DNA from: Acidobacteriota bacterium
GTDB lineage: Bacteria; Acidobacteriota; Blastocatellia; Pyrinomonadales; Pyrinomonadaceae
Assembly: GCA_020200135.1 (NCBI GenBank)
Contig: JAIVJI010000074.1
Coordinates: forward strand, 30,835 to 94,834
Reading direction: 5' to 3'
DNA: 64,000 bases
Numbering within the stretch: the first letter of the stretch is position 1; every line of letters begins with the position of its first letter. Under the pieces are notes generated by a model that had not been told where the DNA came from, did not search any database, and saw only the letters and a list, made by a program, of their open reading frames with translations. Positions 24,544-34,225 of this stretch are shown here, one piece after another. The translations under genes were made by a program, and so were the position numbers.

Positions 24544-26164
24544 ATGAAACTGCCGAAGAGAATTCACGCAATCTCCCTCGCGCTCGCGTTGATGGCCGCG
24601 GGCGCCCTTTTCGATTCGCGTTATCCCGCCCGTGCGCTCGCCCAAAGCACTGCCGCCGCGAAGCGGTTCGAGGTCGCGTTCGAGAACGGCGTGCGTGTGA
24701 GGATGCGCGACGGCGTGACGCTGGCGGCAGACCTCTACCGGCCGAAGGGGGAGGGGAAGTTTCCCGTCCTCGTCGAGCGCACGCCCTACAGCCGCAAGGG
24801 CCAATTCGCGATGGCGTACGAGCTGGCCTCGCACGGCTACGTCGTCGTCCTCCAGGACACGCGCGGCCGCTTCGACTCGGGCGGCGAGTTCTACCCCTTC
24901 ATGTACGAGGCCGAGGACGGCTACGACACCGTCGAGTGGGCGGCCGCGCTCGAACAGTCGGACGGGAAGGTCGGGATGTTCGGCGGCTCATACGTCGGTG
25001 CGACGCAGATGCTGGCGGCGATGTCGAAGCCGCCGCACCTCGCCGCCATCTTTCCTTACGTCACCGCGTCGGAGTACTACGACGGCTGGACGTACCAGGG
25101 CGGCGCGCTGATGCAGTGGTTCACGAGTTCCTGGACGACGGGGCTCGCGGTGGACACGCTGCGTCGGAAGGCCGCGGAGCGCTCGCGGCCGAAGGAGTGG
25201 GTGGGGCAACTGCCTCTGGAGAACTACAAACTCCTCGACCCGCCGCCCGCCGCCGACCTCGCGCCCTACTTCCGCGACTGGCTGCGGCACGAGCGGAGCG
25301 ACGAATACTGGCGGCGCTGGAAGGTCTCTGACCACTACCGCGAGATGAACGTGAAGGCGCTGCACGCCGGCGGCTGGAACGACCTCTTCATCAAAGGCTC
25401 GATCAAAAATTACACGGGTCTGCGCGCCGAGGGCGCCAACGAGTCCGTCAGGGAAGGGCAGCGGCTCCTCGTCGGCCCGTGGGCGCACGCGGCGACCTCG
25501 CCCGAGGGCAAGATCGGCGACGTCGTCTACGGCCGCGCCGCCGTCCTCAACATGAGACAGACGGCGCTCAGATGGTTCGACTTCGCCCTCAAGGGCGTGC
25601 AGAACGAGTACGCCACGGCGCCGCCCGTCTCCATCTTCGTCATGGGCGAGAACGTCTGGCGCGCCGAGCGCGAATTCCCGCTCGCGCGCACGCGCTACAC
25701 GAAATACTTCCTGCACTCCGCGCGCGGCGCCAACGGCGTCGAGGGCGACGGCGAGGGACCTGGAGGTGACGGGTTACGTGACGGCGGAACTCTACGCCGC
25801 GACGTCGGCGCCCGACACGGACTTCACGATGATGCTCGTCGATGTCGCGCCCGACGGCTACGCGCGCTACCTCACGGACGGCATCGTCCGCGCGCGCTAC
25901 CGCGACACGACCGACAGTGCCGAGCCCGTCACGCCCGGGCGCGTCTACAAGTACACCTTAGACCTCTGGGTGACGAGCAACCTCTTTAAGGCCGGGCACA
26001 GGGTTCGGCTCTACGTGTCGAGCAGCAACTTCCCGCGTTTCAACCGGAACCACAACACGGGCGAGGCTAACGTGGGCGCGACGCGGGCGGTGAAAGCTGA
26101 CCAGACGCTCTATCATGACGCGTCGCGGCCGTCGAGCGTCACGCTGCCCGTCATCCCGCGCTGA
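24544..26164 (+). pseudogene. CocE/NonD family (S15) exported hydrolase, internally deleted and frameshifted
   Basis: The first part (24544 to about 25750) encodes a signal peptide and the X-Pro dipeptidyl-peptidase-like alpha/beta hydrolase core: TPYSRKGQF, KVGMFGGSYVGATQ with the nucleophile Ser, HAGGWNDLFIKG (Asp) and LLVGPWAHAA (His). The family's C-terminal jelly-roll then resumes in another frame from about 25754 (RDLEVTGYVTAELYAATSA to TLPVIPR, stop 26164). Between them, the usual stretch of roughly 50-65 residues is missing. The first frame reads on in nonsense to 25989. So the coding sequence as given cannot yield a full-length protein. Either a real deletion or a collapsed assembly gap explains this; the catalytic core itself is intact. 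Confidence 0.85.
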
Positions 26165-26196
26165 CCGGCGCGGCGCGAACCCCGGAGATAGATCAC

Positions 26197-27681
26197 GTGA
26201 AGAGATTAGCCGCAGCCCTCACGTTGAGCGCCGCCACGGCCTTGTCCCTCTTCCTGCCCGCCGCGGCCGGAGGGCAGGCGCGCCCTGGCCCGAGCGTGGT
26301 CGCGGGGGCTCGCAGGCTCCCCAGCGTAAGCTTCGCGCGCCGCGTCAAACGCGGCTGCGACCGCTACGTCTCGACGGCGGGCGACGACGCGAGGTCCGGG
26401 CGCAACGTCCACGCCGCGTGGCGGACGGTAGGCATGGCGTTGCGCACGCTCCGTGCCGGGCAGGTCGGGTGCGTGCTGCCGGGAACATACGAAGAGGGGT
26501 ACAACGAAGCCGGGCACGACGGCACGGCCGCCCGCCCCATCGTGCTCAGGCGCGCGCCCGGCTCGGCCGCCATGCCGGTCGTCAAACCGAGGGGCCCCGT
26601 GGCGGTCTTCCACATCGACCGCGACTACTGGGTGCTGGACGGCTTCGACGTGGACGTCAACTACCAGAAGGTCACCGGCGTCCGCTTCATGGAGAACGCG
26701 GAACACGGCGTGCTGCGTAACAGCCGCGTGTACAACTCCACCTCCGGCGCGAGCGTCTACGTCTCGGGTCGCGACATCCTCGTCGAGGGCTGCGAAATCT
26801 TCAACAACTTCCAGACCGACGGACAGGACAGCCACGGCGTTGCCATCGTGCAGTCGGCGGCGCGCGTCATGGTCAGGCGCAGCCGCATCTGGGACAACGG
26901 CGGCGACGGCATACAGTGCGAGGACTATGCCGAGGCGTCCGCCAACCCCGAGGACATCACGCTGGAGGACAACCTCATCTACACGACCCCGGCCAACATG
27001 GGACGGACTGAGAACGCCGTCGACATCAAGAGCTGCCGCTTCGTCACCGTCCGCGGTAGAGTGCGCCCGGGGGCCGCGGGCTGGACGTCGGCCAGCAACA
27101 TTTTCTACGGCTTCGCCCTCAAGCCCACGGCCAGGGGCGAGGCCGTCGTCGTCCACTACAATGCCAGGCACGTCCTCATCGAGAACACGGTAATTCGCGA
27201 CGCCTGCCGCGGCGTCTCAGTCGGGAGGGGCGAAGACCGAAGCACCCTCGTCGAGCACCTGGTCGTCCGCGGCAACCTGATCGAAGACCTCAGGCGGGGG
27301 CAGAATTGTGACGGCGACGCCGTCCTTATCTCGCGGGCGCACCACCTGGACGTTCACGACAATGTGCTCCGGAACATACCGCGCGCGGGCTTCCGCGCCG
27401 GGGCCAACAACTCCACGGGCGTGCCCGACGCCGACATAGACTTCTGGGGGAACAGGGTCGGACCCGCCGCCCGCTGGCTGAACCTCGGGGCGGAGGTCGG
27501 CCAGCTGGAAGGCTTCGCCAGCGACCGCAACCTTTTTGTGGGCGACACCGAGGACGCGGCTAAGTTCTACCTGAACGGAAAATTCGTAAGCTTTCGGGAG
27601 TGGCGCCGCATGTCTGGCACCGCGCCGGTGCTGGTCGCCGACCCGCGCGGTCGCGTCCGTCGCGCGCCGGCGCAGAGGTGA
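26197..27681 (+). CDS. Exported right-handed parallel beta-helix protein
   Basis: 494 residues, GTG start at 26197 supported by GGAG at 26184-26187. The signal peptide ends near AAAGGQA. The opening DRYVSTAGDDARSGRN resembles the RYVSTAGSD motif found at the N-terminus of many secreted pectate-lyase/chondroitinase-B-like helices. Repeats rich in Asn and Val follow (LRNSRVYNSTSG, VEGCEIFNNFQ, VRRSRIWDNGGDGIQCE, LEDNLIYTTPAN, IENTVIRDACRG, VRGNLIEDLRRG, VHDNVLRNIPRA), about ten coils by eye. Likely a polysaccharide lyase or glycan-binding protein for the same substrate as its neighbours; catalytic residues were not identified. Confidence 0.82.
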   Translation: MKRLAAALTLSAATALSLFLPAAAGGQARPGPSVVAGARRLPSVSFARRVKRGCDRYVSTAGDDARSGRNVHAAWRTVGMALRTLRAGQVGCVLPGTYEEGYNEAGHDGTAARPIVLRRAPGSAAMPVVKPRGPVAVFHIDRDYWVLDGFDVDVNYQKVTGVRFMENAEHGVLRNSRVYNSTSGASVYVSGRDILVEGCEIFNNFQTDGQDSHGVAIVQSAARVMVRRSRIWDNGGDGIQCEDYAEASANPEDITLEDNLIYTTPANMGRTENAVDIKSCRFVTVRGRVRPGAAGWTSASNIFYGFALKPTARGEAVVVHYNARHVLIENTVIRDACRGVSVGRGEDRSTLVEHLVVRGNLIEDLRRGQNCDGDAVLISRAHHLDVHDNVLRNIPRAGFRAGANNSTGVPDADIDFWGNRVGPAARWLNLGAEVGQLEGFASDRNLFVGDTEDAAKFYLNGKFVSFREWRRMSGTAPVLVADPRGRVRRAPAQR

Positions 27682-28147
27682 GGAGCGCCCGCTGTTAATT
27701 TGTTGGGCGCGCCAATCAGGCCGGGGCGGCGGGACCGGAATTCTCTGCCAGGGGGGTTGTCAAGTGAGTTTGGCTGTGATATAAACAAACTGTTCGCCAG
27801 ATTCGTGTCTATCCCCTGGTTCGTCGGCTCGTCAGATCAGTGCGAATAGCCTCCCCGCTAACATGGCGTTTAGTTGTTCGAAGCTCCTGGAGTGGGGCTG
27901 GGCGACTAAACAGAACCCATAGACCTAGCTTACCTGCCGCTCTCTTCTGGGGAGTGTACCCCGGCTGCCATCCTGTTTGTGATAGTTTGTTGAGGGCTGC
28001 AACTTACTCTCCACGTAAACGGCAGAAGTAAAACCCCATGAATTGAACAGACTCGTCAGCCCCGACAGTCGAGAACGAGCCTAAATCGCGCAGACCGGCA
28101 CTTAGGTCGCCTGCCAGACGCTAACACCTTCGTCCATGGAGTTCTGT
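27682..28147 (+). promoter_or_regulatory. Leader/promoter region of the TonB-dependent receptor
   Basis: About 465 bp without a gene and clearly more AT-rich than surrounding coding sequence. It contains a small GCGCCC/GGGCGC inverted repeat with a T-rich loop just after the upstream stop (27685-27710), AACAAACT at 27784-27791 and its reverse complement AGTTTGTT at 27984-27991. The same octamer occurs before the GNAT gene at 10020. A ROK or DeoR regulator encoded nearby could bind such sites, but this is a guess. No clear -35/-10 pair was fixed. Confidence 0.45.
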
Positions 28148-31100
28148 ATGAAGAATATGCGCAGTTTCCTTTCAAGTCTCCTTCTCCTCGCCTGCATCCT
28201 CTGCGGGATGTCTTCGGCGCTCGCACAGGGAACCAGCCTCGGTACGATTCGCGGGAGGGTCACCGATCCGACAGGAGCCGCAGTACAGAACGCCTCGGTT
28301 AAGGTAACCGACCTCGAAACGAACATCACGCGCGAGCTCACCACGGACGACGAGGGCGAGTACGAAGCGACCGCCCTCAAGACTGGCACCTACAGGGTGA
28401 CCGTGACGGGTTCGGGCTTTGCGTCGAAGGCCATCAGGGTAACCCTGACCAGCAGCGAACCGGTGCGCGCCGACGCCGCGCTCGATGTCGGCGGCGCGAT
28501 CGAAAACGTCGAGGTGGTGGCGGAGGCGGGGGTTATCCAGACCGAGACGCCGGCCATCTCCAGCTCGATCACCAACCGCCAGCTTGTCGAGCTGCCGCGC
28601 GAGAACCGCGACATCTACCAGTTCCTGTTCCTCAACCCCAACGTCACCCAGGGGGCGACGGGCGAGGACTCCTTCAAGTTCATCGGCGCCCAGAGCTACG
28701 GCGCCAGCTTCTCGCTCGACGGGCAGCGCGCCAACGGCGGCATCTTCGGCGGCGTCACCCAGAGCCAGCCCTCGCTCGAAGTCATCCAGGAGCTGACGGT
28801 CCTGTCGAACAACTTCGCGGCCGAGTACGGCGGCATCGCCAACGTCCGCGTCCAGACCAAGCGCGGCGAGAAGGACTTCCACGGCTCGCTCTTCTACAAC
28901 AACCGGAACTCGGCGCTCGCGGCCTGGAGGATTCAGGACAAGGTGGCGAAGGCGAACTTCACGCCGACGCCCGCGCTCAGCTCGTTCCCGAACCCCTACT
29001 TCAACCTCAATGAGGTCGGCGGCTCCTTCAGCGGCCCCGTGCCCAAGAGCAGCAAGACCTTCTTCCTGACCTCCTACGAGCGGCGCTGGGACTTCGCGCC
29101 CGTCACCGTGCGGTCCAGCAACATCCCGACCTCGCAGTTCTTCGGCGGCGACTTCCGGATGCTGAATGCGGGGAGTCGCCCGGCGGTCCCGGCCGCGGTG
29201 CGGGGGCAGCTCTCCGACGCCGAGCTCACCGCCAACACGTTCTGCACGACGGCCAACACCACGCCGCAGAACTGCACGACGGCCAACCTGCGCTTCAACC
29301 AGATCCCGCAGCGGCTGCTCAACCCGATCGCGGTCAACTTCCTCCGGACCTACTACCCGGAGACGGGCAACGCGCCCTTCAACCCGGCCAACGGCCGCCT
29401 CCTCGACTTCTACCGGAACATCCCCGGGCTCGTCACCCGCGACCTCTTCACGCTGCGCGGCGACCACGACTTCTCCGACCGCGACAAGTTCTACGCCGTC
29501 TACAACTACCAGAAGCGCGACGGCATCCGCGCCCTGGTGCAGAACCCGCTGCCGTCGCTCGGCCTCGCGGCGCTCGAGGGCGCCAACCACACCCTCTCGC
29601 TCTCCTACACCAAGCTCTTCTCCGACAGCGTGGTCAACGAGCTGCGCGGCGGCTTCAACAAGCAGAAGCAGTACCGGCACGCCAACCAGACGGTGCGCGA
29701 GTTCCTGACCGGCCTCGGCTTCAACGAGCAGGAGATCACCTCCTACGGCGCGGTCGTCGGCGAGGAGCTGCTCGACAGCTTCGGCCACATCGGCTTCACC
29801 ACCGGCTCGTTCCAGAACTTCGGGACCGGCGCGCGCAACGTCGACCGCGCCTCGGACCAGAACCTGATGACCTTCGGCGACACGCTGACCTGGATCAGGG
29901 GCACGCACACCTTCAAGTTCGGGGCCGACTTCGTCCGCAACCAGGCGCTCGACGACTTCGTCCGCAACCGCAACGACCCGCGCGGCTTCATCACCTACCC
30001 GAACAACTTTAGCGGCACGGCCGCGTTCCTGCTCGGGCTGCCGCCGACGACCGTCACCTACGTCCGCGACGTGCGCCCGACGATGGACGTCCACAACTGG
30101 GAGACCGGCTTCTTCGCCCAGGACGACTTCCGCGTCCACCCGAACCTGACGCTCCAGCTCGGCCTCCGCTACGAGGTCATCACGCCGTTCGTCGAGGCCA
30201 ACGACCTCTTCATCAACTTCCTGCCGGACGCCCCGAACCCCAACGGCAACAAGGGCATCTTCGTCGTCCCGAGCCAGGAGACGCTCTCGCGCATTCACCC
30301 CGGGTTCGTCTCCTACGGCGCCATCACGGCCGAGGAGGCCGGCGTCGGCCGCGGCCTGATGAAGACCGACCGCGACAACTTCGCCCCGCGCCTCGGCCTC
30401 GCCTGGCGCGTGACCCCGAAGACGGTCATCCGCGGCGGCTACGGCTGGTTCTTCCCGACCTCCGCCGCGCAGGGGCAGCGCGACGCGATGAGCTCGAGCA
30501 ACTTCAACCAGCGCATCACGAAGCGCAACACGGCGGGCCTGCCGGGCGGCATCAACCCGCGCGGCGAGACGCCGTTCAGCGGGGGCACGGTCCAGGTCCA
30601 GGGCCTCGCGGTCAACGCCATCCCGGCCGACCTCGCGACCCCGCGCATCGAGCAGTTCAACGCGACCCTCGAGCGCGAGCTGGGCTGGAAGACGGGCCTG
30701 CGCGTCTCCTACATGGGCAGCCGCATGCACGGCCTCATCGCCGGCATTGACCTGAACATGCTGCCGCCGAGTGACGTGCCCTTCGGCACGCGCGCCCTCA
30801 ACGGCACGACCATCTGCAACCCGTTCGTCAACCAGAGCGACCCGGCCGACGTGGCCCGCGGCTTCATCGAATGCGTCGAGGGCCCGGCCGACCGCGCCCG
30901 CCGCCCCTTCCCGGCCTTCGGCGACTTCCTCGCCAGCTACGGCAACATCGGGCGGGGCAACTCGCACGCCCTCCAGGTCGAGGCCAACCGCCGCTTCTCG
31001 CGGGGGCTGACCTTCAACATCAGCTACACCCTGCTCGACCAGAAGAGCAGCGGCCTCGACGTCGGCGCCTCCAGCCTCGGCGGCCAGCTCTACAACCAGT

Positions 31101-31837
31101 TCAACCCCGAGCGTGACTACTCGCGCGACGCCTACGTCTCGCGCCACCGCGCCGTCTTCTACGGCACCTACGACCTGCCCTTCGGCCGCGGCCGCGCCTT
31201 CGGCAAGGAGATCCCGAAGGCCCTCGACGCCGTGGCGGGCGGCTGGCAGCTCTCCTGGAACGGCTTCGCCAAGTCGGGCACGAGCTTCACGCCGTACTAC
31301 AACTGCGACAACTGCAGCCCGGTCTACCCCGGCAACCTCGCCAGCTCCTTCATCGACCCGCTGGGAGACTTCTCCGGGTCCGGCTCCAACGGGTTCCGCG
31401 CGACCGTCGTCTCCGGCGTGGACCCGTACCTCCGCGACCGCGACCGGTTCCTTAATCGGGCGGCCTTCGCGCCGCCGTCGGCCGGGGCCGACGTGCTCGA
31501 CAACCCGGCCGCCGCGCCGCGCGGCTTCCTGACGGGGCCGGGGACGTGGGGCGCCAACCTCGGCGTCCGCAAGTCCTTCCGCTTCACCGAGACGGTCAGG
31601 CTGGAGGTCGGCGCCGACTTCAACAACGTCTTCAACCACCCGCTGCTGTCGCCGACGACGATCAGCACCTTCGCGCGCGTCGGCTCCTTCTCGGTGGATG
31701 TCGACCCGGCGACGGGCAGGCCCTTCGTCACCAACTTCATCGCCAACCCCCGCTTCGGCCTGACCGACGAGACCTTCAACCAGGAGGGCATCGAGAACCG
31801 CCGCCTGACCCGCATCAGGCTGCGCCTGACCTTCTAG
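28148..31837 (+). CDS. TonB-dependent receptor, Oar-like, with carboxypeptidase-regulatory N-domain
   Basis: Outer-membrane beta-barrel of 1229 residues, probably the importer of the oligosaccharides made by this locus. ATG 28148 is preferred over 28136 because GGAG (28138-28141) then sits 6 nt upstream. After the signal (ending SSALA-Q) comes a Cna-B/carboxypeptidase-regulatory fold (GTIRGRVTDPTGAAVQNASV), then a plug-like region (ITNRQLVELPRENRDIYQF, FSLDGQRANGGIFGGV, NNFAAEYGGIANVRV), and a long aromatic barrel ending RIRLRLTF with the C-terminal Phe of BAM substrates. This architecture is characteristic of Acidobacteriota receptors. A strong terminator follows at 31853. Confidence 0.94.
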   Translation: MKNMRSFLSSLLLLACILCGMSSALAQGTSLGTIRGRVTDPTGAAVQNASVKVTDLETNITRELTTDDEGEYEATALKTGTYRVTVTGSGFASKAIRVTLTSSEPVRADAALDVGGAIENVEVVAEAGVIQTETPAISSSITNRQLVELPRENRDIYQFLFLNPNVTQGATGEDSFKFIGAQSYGASFSLDGQRANGGIFGGVTQSQPSLEVIQELTVLSNNFAAEYGGIANVRVQTKRGEKDFHGSLFYNNRNSALAAWRIQDKVAKANFTPTPALSSFPNPYFNLNEVGGSFSGPVPKSSKTFFLTSYERRWDFAPVTVRSSNIPTSQFFGGDFRMLNAGSRPAVPAAVRGQLSDAELTANTFCTTANTTPQNCTTANLRFNQIPQRLLNPIAVNFLRTYYPETGNAPFNPANGRLLDFYRNIPGLVTRDLFTLRGDHDFSDRDKFYAVYNYQKRDGIRALVQNPLPSLGLAALEGANHTLSLSYTKLFSDSVVNELRGGFNKQKQYRHANQTVREFLTGLGFNEQEITSYGAVVGEELLDSFGHIGFTTGSFQNFGTGARNVDRASDQNLMTFGDTLTWIRGTHTFKFGADFVRNQALDDFVRNRNDPRGFITYPNNFSGTAAFLLGLPPTTVTYVRDVRPTMDVHNWETGFFAQDDFRVHPNLTLQLGLRYEVITPFVEANDLFINFLPDAPNPNGNKGIFVVPSQETLSRIHPGFVSYGAITAEEAGVGRGLMKTDRDNFAPRLGLAWRVTPKTVIRGGYGWFFPTSAAQGQRDAMSSSNFNQRITKRNTAGLPGGINPRGETPFSGGTVQVQGLAVNAIPADLATPRIEQFNATLERELGWKTGLRVSYMGSRMHGLIAGIDLNMLPPSDVPFGTRALNGTTICNPFVNQSDPADVARGFIECVEGPADRARRPFPAFGDFLASYGNIGRGNSHALQVEANRRFSRGLTFNISYTLLDQKSSGLDVGASSLGGQLYNQFNPERDYSRDAYVSRHRAVFYGTYDLPFGRGRAFGKEIPKALDAVAGGWQLSWNGFAKSGTSFTPYYNCDNCSPVYPGNLASSFIDPLGDFSGSGSNGFRATVVSGVDPYLRDRDRFLNRAAFAPPSAGADVLDNPAAAPRGFLTGPGTWGANLGVRKSFRFTETVRLEVGADFNNVFNHPLLSPTTISTFARVGSFSVDVDPATGRPFVTNFIANPRFGLTDETFNQEGIENRRLTRIRLRLTF

Positions 31838-31852
31838 CGTGGCCCCTTCGCC

Positions 31853-31914
31853 GGGAAGGAAAAGGGAGGGCGGCCGGGGGCCCGCGCCCCCTCCCTTTTC
31901 CTTCCCTTTTCTTC
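31853..31914 (+). terminator. Strong intrinsic terminator after the TonB-dependent receptor
   Basis: A perfect 18-bp inverted repeat (31853-31870 with 31889-31906; arm GGGAAGGAAAAGGGAGGG) encloses an 18-nt GC-rich loop and is followed by TTTTCTTC. It starts 15 bp after the receptor stop codon and ends before the ROK regulator, so it separates the two plus-strand transcription units. Confidence 0.88.
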
Positions 31915-31939
31915 AGCAGGATATAAACTTGGCCCCGCT

Positions 31940-33220
31940 ATGCCGAACGCCGCGTCGCGAGGGTTTACACAGAGGATGAGAAGCGCAGCCCCACCCAGAC
32001 AGGCTTACACGCGCAAGCCCAACCTGTCGGAGGTGAAGGCCGCCGGGCACGACGTGCTCCGCACGGTCAACCGCCGCATCCTCCTCAACATCCTCTCGGA
32101 GCGCCAGCCGATCTCGCGCGCCGACATCGCGAAGATCAGCGGGCTCAACAAGGCGACCGTCTCGACCATCACGGGCGAGCTGCTCCGCGACAACTTCATC
32201 GTCGAGGAGGGCTTGGGCCGCACGACCCCCATCGGCGGCAAGCCCCCCACGCCGCTGCGCATCAACGAACTGCGCTACGGCCTCTTCGGCCTCGACATCC
32301 GCGCCGACGAAACCATCCTCGCGCTCTCCGACTTCCAGAGCCGGCTGGTCGCGCGCAAGAGCTACGAGACCGGCGCCGACCCGCGCGCCTTCCTCCGGGA
32401 GATCGGGGCGGAGATCACGCGCCTGCGCGCCGAGCACCGGCAGTTCGTCGAGATCGCCGGCGTCGGCGTCAGCCTTCCCGGCCTCGTGGACAACCCCTCG
32501 GGCCGTTTCATCTCCTCGGTCGTCCTCCCCTGGCGCGACGTCCCCGTGGTCGCATGGCTCGGCGAGGCCACGCGCCTGCCCGTCCACATCGACAACTCCG
32601 CGCGCTGCGCCGCGCTGGCCGAAATCTGGCACAGCAAGGCGGCCTACGCGCACGTCCGCAACCTCCTCTACGTGAGCGTCAGCAGCGGCCTGGCCTGCGG
32701 TGTCGTCATCGACGGCTCGCTCTACCGCGGCGGGACGAACACGGCCGGGCAGTTCGGCCACGTCCCCCTCGACATGAACGGGCCCGAGTGCCGCTGCGGC
32801 CTGCGCGGCTGCTGGGACCTCTACGCCTCGGACAACGCGACGGTGGCGCGCTACCGCGCGATGCCGGACGCGACCGCCAGGCGCGGCGTCACGATGCGCC
32901 GCATAGTCGAGCTGGTCGAGTCGGGCGACCCGGCGGCGACCGAGGCCGTGCGCGAGACGGCGCGCTACCTCGGCATAGGCATCACGGGACTCGTCAACGG
33001 TCTCGACCCGGAGGTGGTGGTCGTCGGCGGCGAGATCACGAAGGCGTGGGGGCACGTCGAGCCGATCATCGCGCAGGAGATGCGGCGCAATATGCTGGGC
33101 GTCGGCGAGGGCGGGCGCGACATACCCCTGCGCCGCTCGACCTTCGACGTGCGCCCGAGCCTGAAGGGGGCGCTGACGCTCGTCCTGAGCGGCTTGCTCT
33201 CCGTCCCGCACGTCGGGTGA
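31940..33220 (+). CDS. ROK-family transcriptional regulator (NagC/Mlc/XylR type)
   Basis: 426 residues: a winged helix (about 40-95; RRILLNILSERQPISRADIA and SGLNKATVSTITGELL) followed by a ROK domain. The ROK part has GLDIRADETILAL, VGVSLPGLVDN, NSARCAALAEIWH, SVSSGLACGVVIDGSLYRG, AGQFGHVPLD and the zinc motif CRCGLRGCWD, here intact, unlike in the kinase at 4686-5588. This is a classical NagC/Mlc-like repressor that binds sugar or sugar phosphate. It opens the second plus-strand operon right after the terminator and is followed closely by the catabolic genes, so it probably controls them. ATG 31940 used; ATG 31976 is an alternative. Confidence 0.92.
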   Translation: MPNAASRGFTQRMRSAAPPRQAYTRKPNLSEVKAAGHDVLRTVNRRILLNILSERQPISRADIAKISGLNKATVSTITGELLRDNFIVEEGLGRTTPIGGKPPTPLRINELRYGLFGLDIRADETILALSDFQSRLVARKSYETGADPRAFLREIGAEITRLRAEHRQFVEIAGVGVSLPGLVDNPSGRFISSVVLPWRDVPVVAWLGEATRLPVHIDNSARCAALAEIWHSKAAYAHVRNLLYVSVSSGLACGVVIDGSLYRGGTNTAGQFGHVPLDMNGPECRCGLRGCWDLYASDNATVARYRAMPDATARRGVTMRRIVELVESGDPAATEAVRETARYLGIGITGLVNGLDPEVVVVGGEITKAWGHVEPIIAQEMRRNMLGVGEGGRDIPLRRSTFDVRPSLKGALTLVLSGLLSVPHVG

Positions 33221-33256
33221 GGCGCGGCCGCGCCGGTGCGACCTCCGAGTAGAAAC

Positions 33257-34225
33257 ATGCCGGACACTGCGGAAAACCTGAGGGCGCGTCTCGACGGGGG
33301 GCTCGTCCCGGCCGTCCCCGTCACGCTCGACGGCGCGGGGCGCCTCCACGCCCGTGCGCACGACTCCTACCTGCGCCACATGAGCGAGCAGCCCCTGGCG
33401 GGCGTCGCCGTCTGGGCGCACACCGGGCGGGGGCTGATGCTCGACCGCCAGACCGCGGACGTGGTGCTGCGCGACTGGCGCGCCGCACTCCCGGGCAAGG
33501 TCGTAGTCGCCGGCGCGGGCGCGCCCGCCTCGGCGAGCCCCGCGGAAGCGACCGGACGCTCCGTCGAGATGGCCGAGCGCGCGGCGCGACTCGGCGCCGA
33601 CGCCGTCCTCGCCTACGCGCCCACGTGGCTGTGCGGCCGCGACGAGCGCGACCGGCTCATCGGCGAGCACCACCGGCGGCTGGCCGCGGTCGGGCTCCCC
33701 CTTGTGCTCTTCTACCTCTACGATGAGGCGGGCGGCATCAGCTACCCGCCGGCCGTCCTCGACGAACTGCTCTCGATGCCCGAGGTCATCGGCATCAAGA
33801 TGGCGACGCTCGACAGCGTGATGACCTACCAGGACGTGTCGCGCCGGCTCGCCGAACGGCATCCGGAGCGGTTGCTCATCACGGGCGAGGATCGCTTCCT
33901 CGGCTACAGCCTGATGCGCGGGGCGCGTGCCGCCCTCATCGGCATGGGCGCCGCCTGCTCGCGCATGCAGGCCGAACTCGTCCGCGCGGCTGTCGAGGGG
34001 GACGCGCGCCGCTTCCTCACGCTCTCGCGCCGGGCCGACATGCTGGCCGAGGCGACCTTCACCCGCCCGCTGGAGGGCTACATCAAGCGGATGCTCTGGG
34101 TGCTCGTGCATCAGGGCGTAATCCCGACTGATGCGGCGAACGACCCGTGGGGGCCGGAGCTGCCGCGGGAAGAGTGCGAAGAGGTGAGGCGCGTCGTGGC
34201 CGCCTTAGAGGCCGAGGGAAAGTAA
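33257..34225 (+). CDS. DapA-family (class I) aldolase/dehydratase
   Basis: Cytoplasmic Schiff-base TIM-barrel enzyme, 322 residues. Landmarks: GLVPAVPVTL near the N-terminus, PLVLFYLYDEAGG carrying the Tyr, and EVIGIKMATLDSV carrying the Schiff-base Lys (about residue 178), then LLITGEDRFLGYSLMRGARAALIGMGA. In sugar-acid operons such proteins are 2-keto-3-deoxy-sugar-acid aldolases or related lyases rather than dihydrodipicolinate synthases, and the surrounding dehydrogenase, isomerase and enolase favour that. The stop TAA overlaps the next start (TAATG), indicating coupled translation. GTG 33236 is an alternative start. Confidence 0.85.
   Translation: MPDTAENLRARLDGGLVPAVPVTLDGAGRLHARAHDSYLRHMSEQPLAGVAVWAHTGRGLMLDRQTADVVLRDWRAALPGKVVVAGAGAPASASPAEATGRSVEMAERAARLGADAVLAYAPTWLCGRDERDRLIGEHHRRLAAVGLPLVLFYLYDEAGGISYPPAVLDELLSMPEVIGIKMATLDSVMTYQDVSRRLAERHPERLLITGEDRFLGYSLMRGARAALIGMGAACSRMQAELVRAAVEGDARRFLTLSRRADMLAEATFTRPLEGYIKRMLWVLVHQGVIPTDAANDPWGPELPREECEEVRRVVAALEAEGK

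Noticed and set aside
27685..27710. GCGCCC/GGGCGC hairpin after the beta-helix gene as a terminator
   Set aside because: Only a 6-bp stem with a 14-nt loop and no following T-run; mentioned within the leader region only.
28172..31639. 1155-residue minus-strand frame opposite the TonB receptor
   Set aside because: Fully antisense to a recognisable receptor; Val/Glu/Arg/Ala-rich without any domain.
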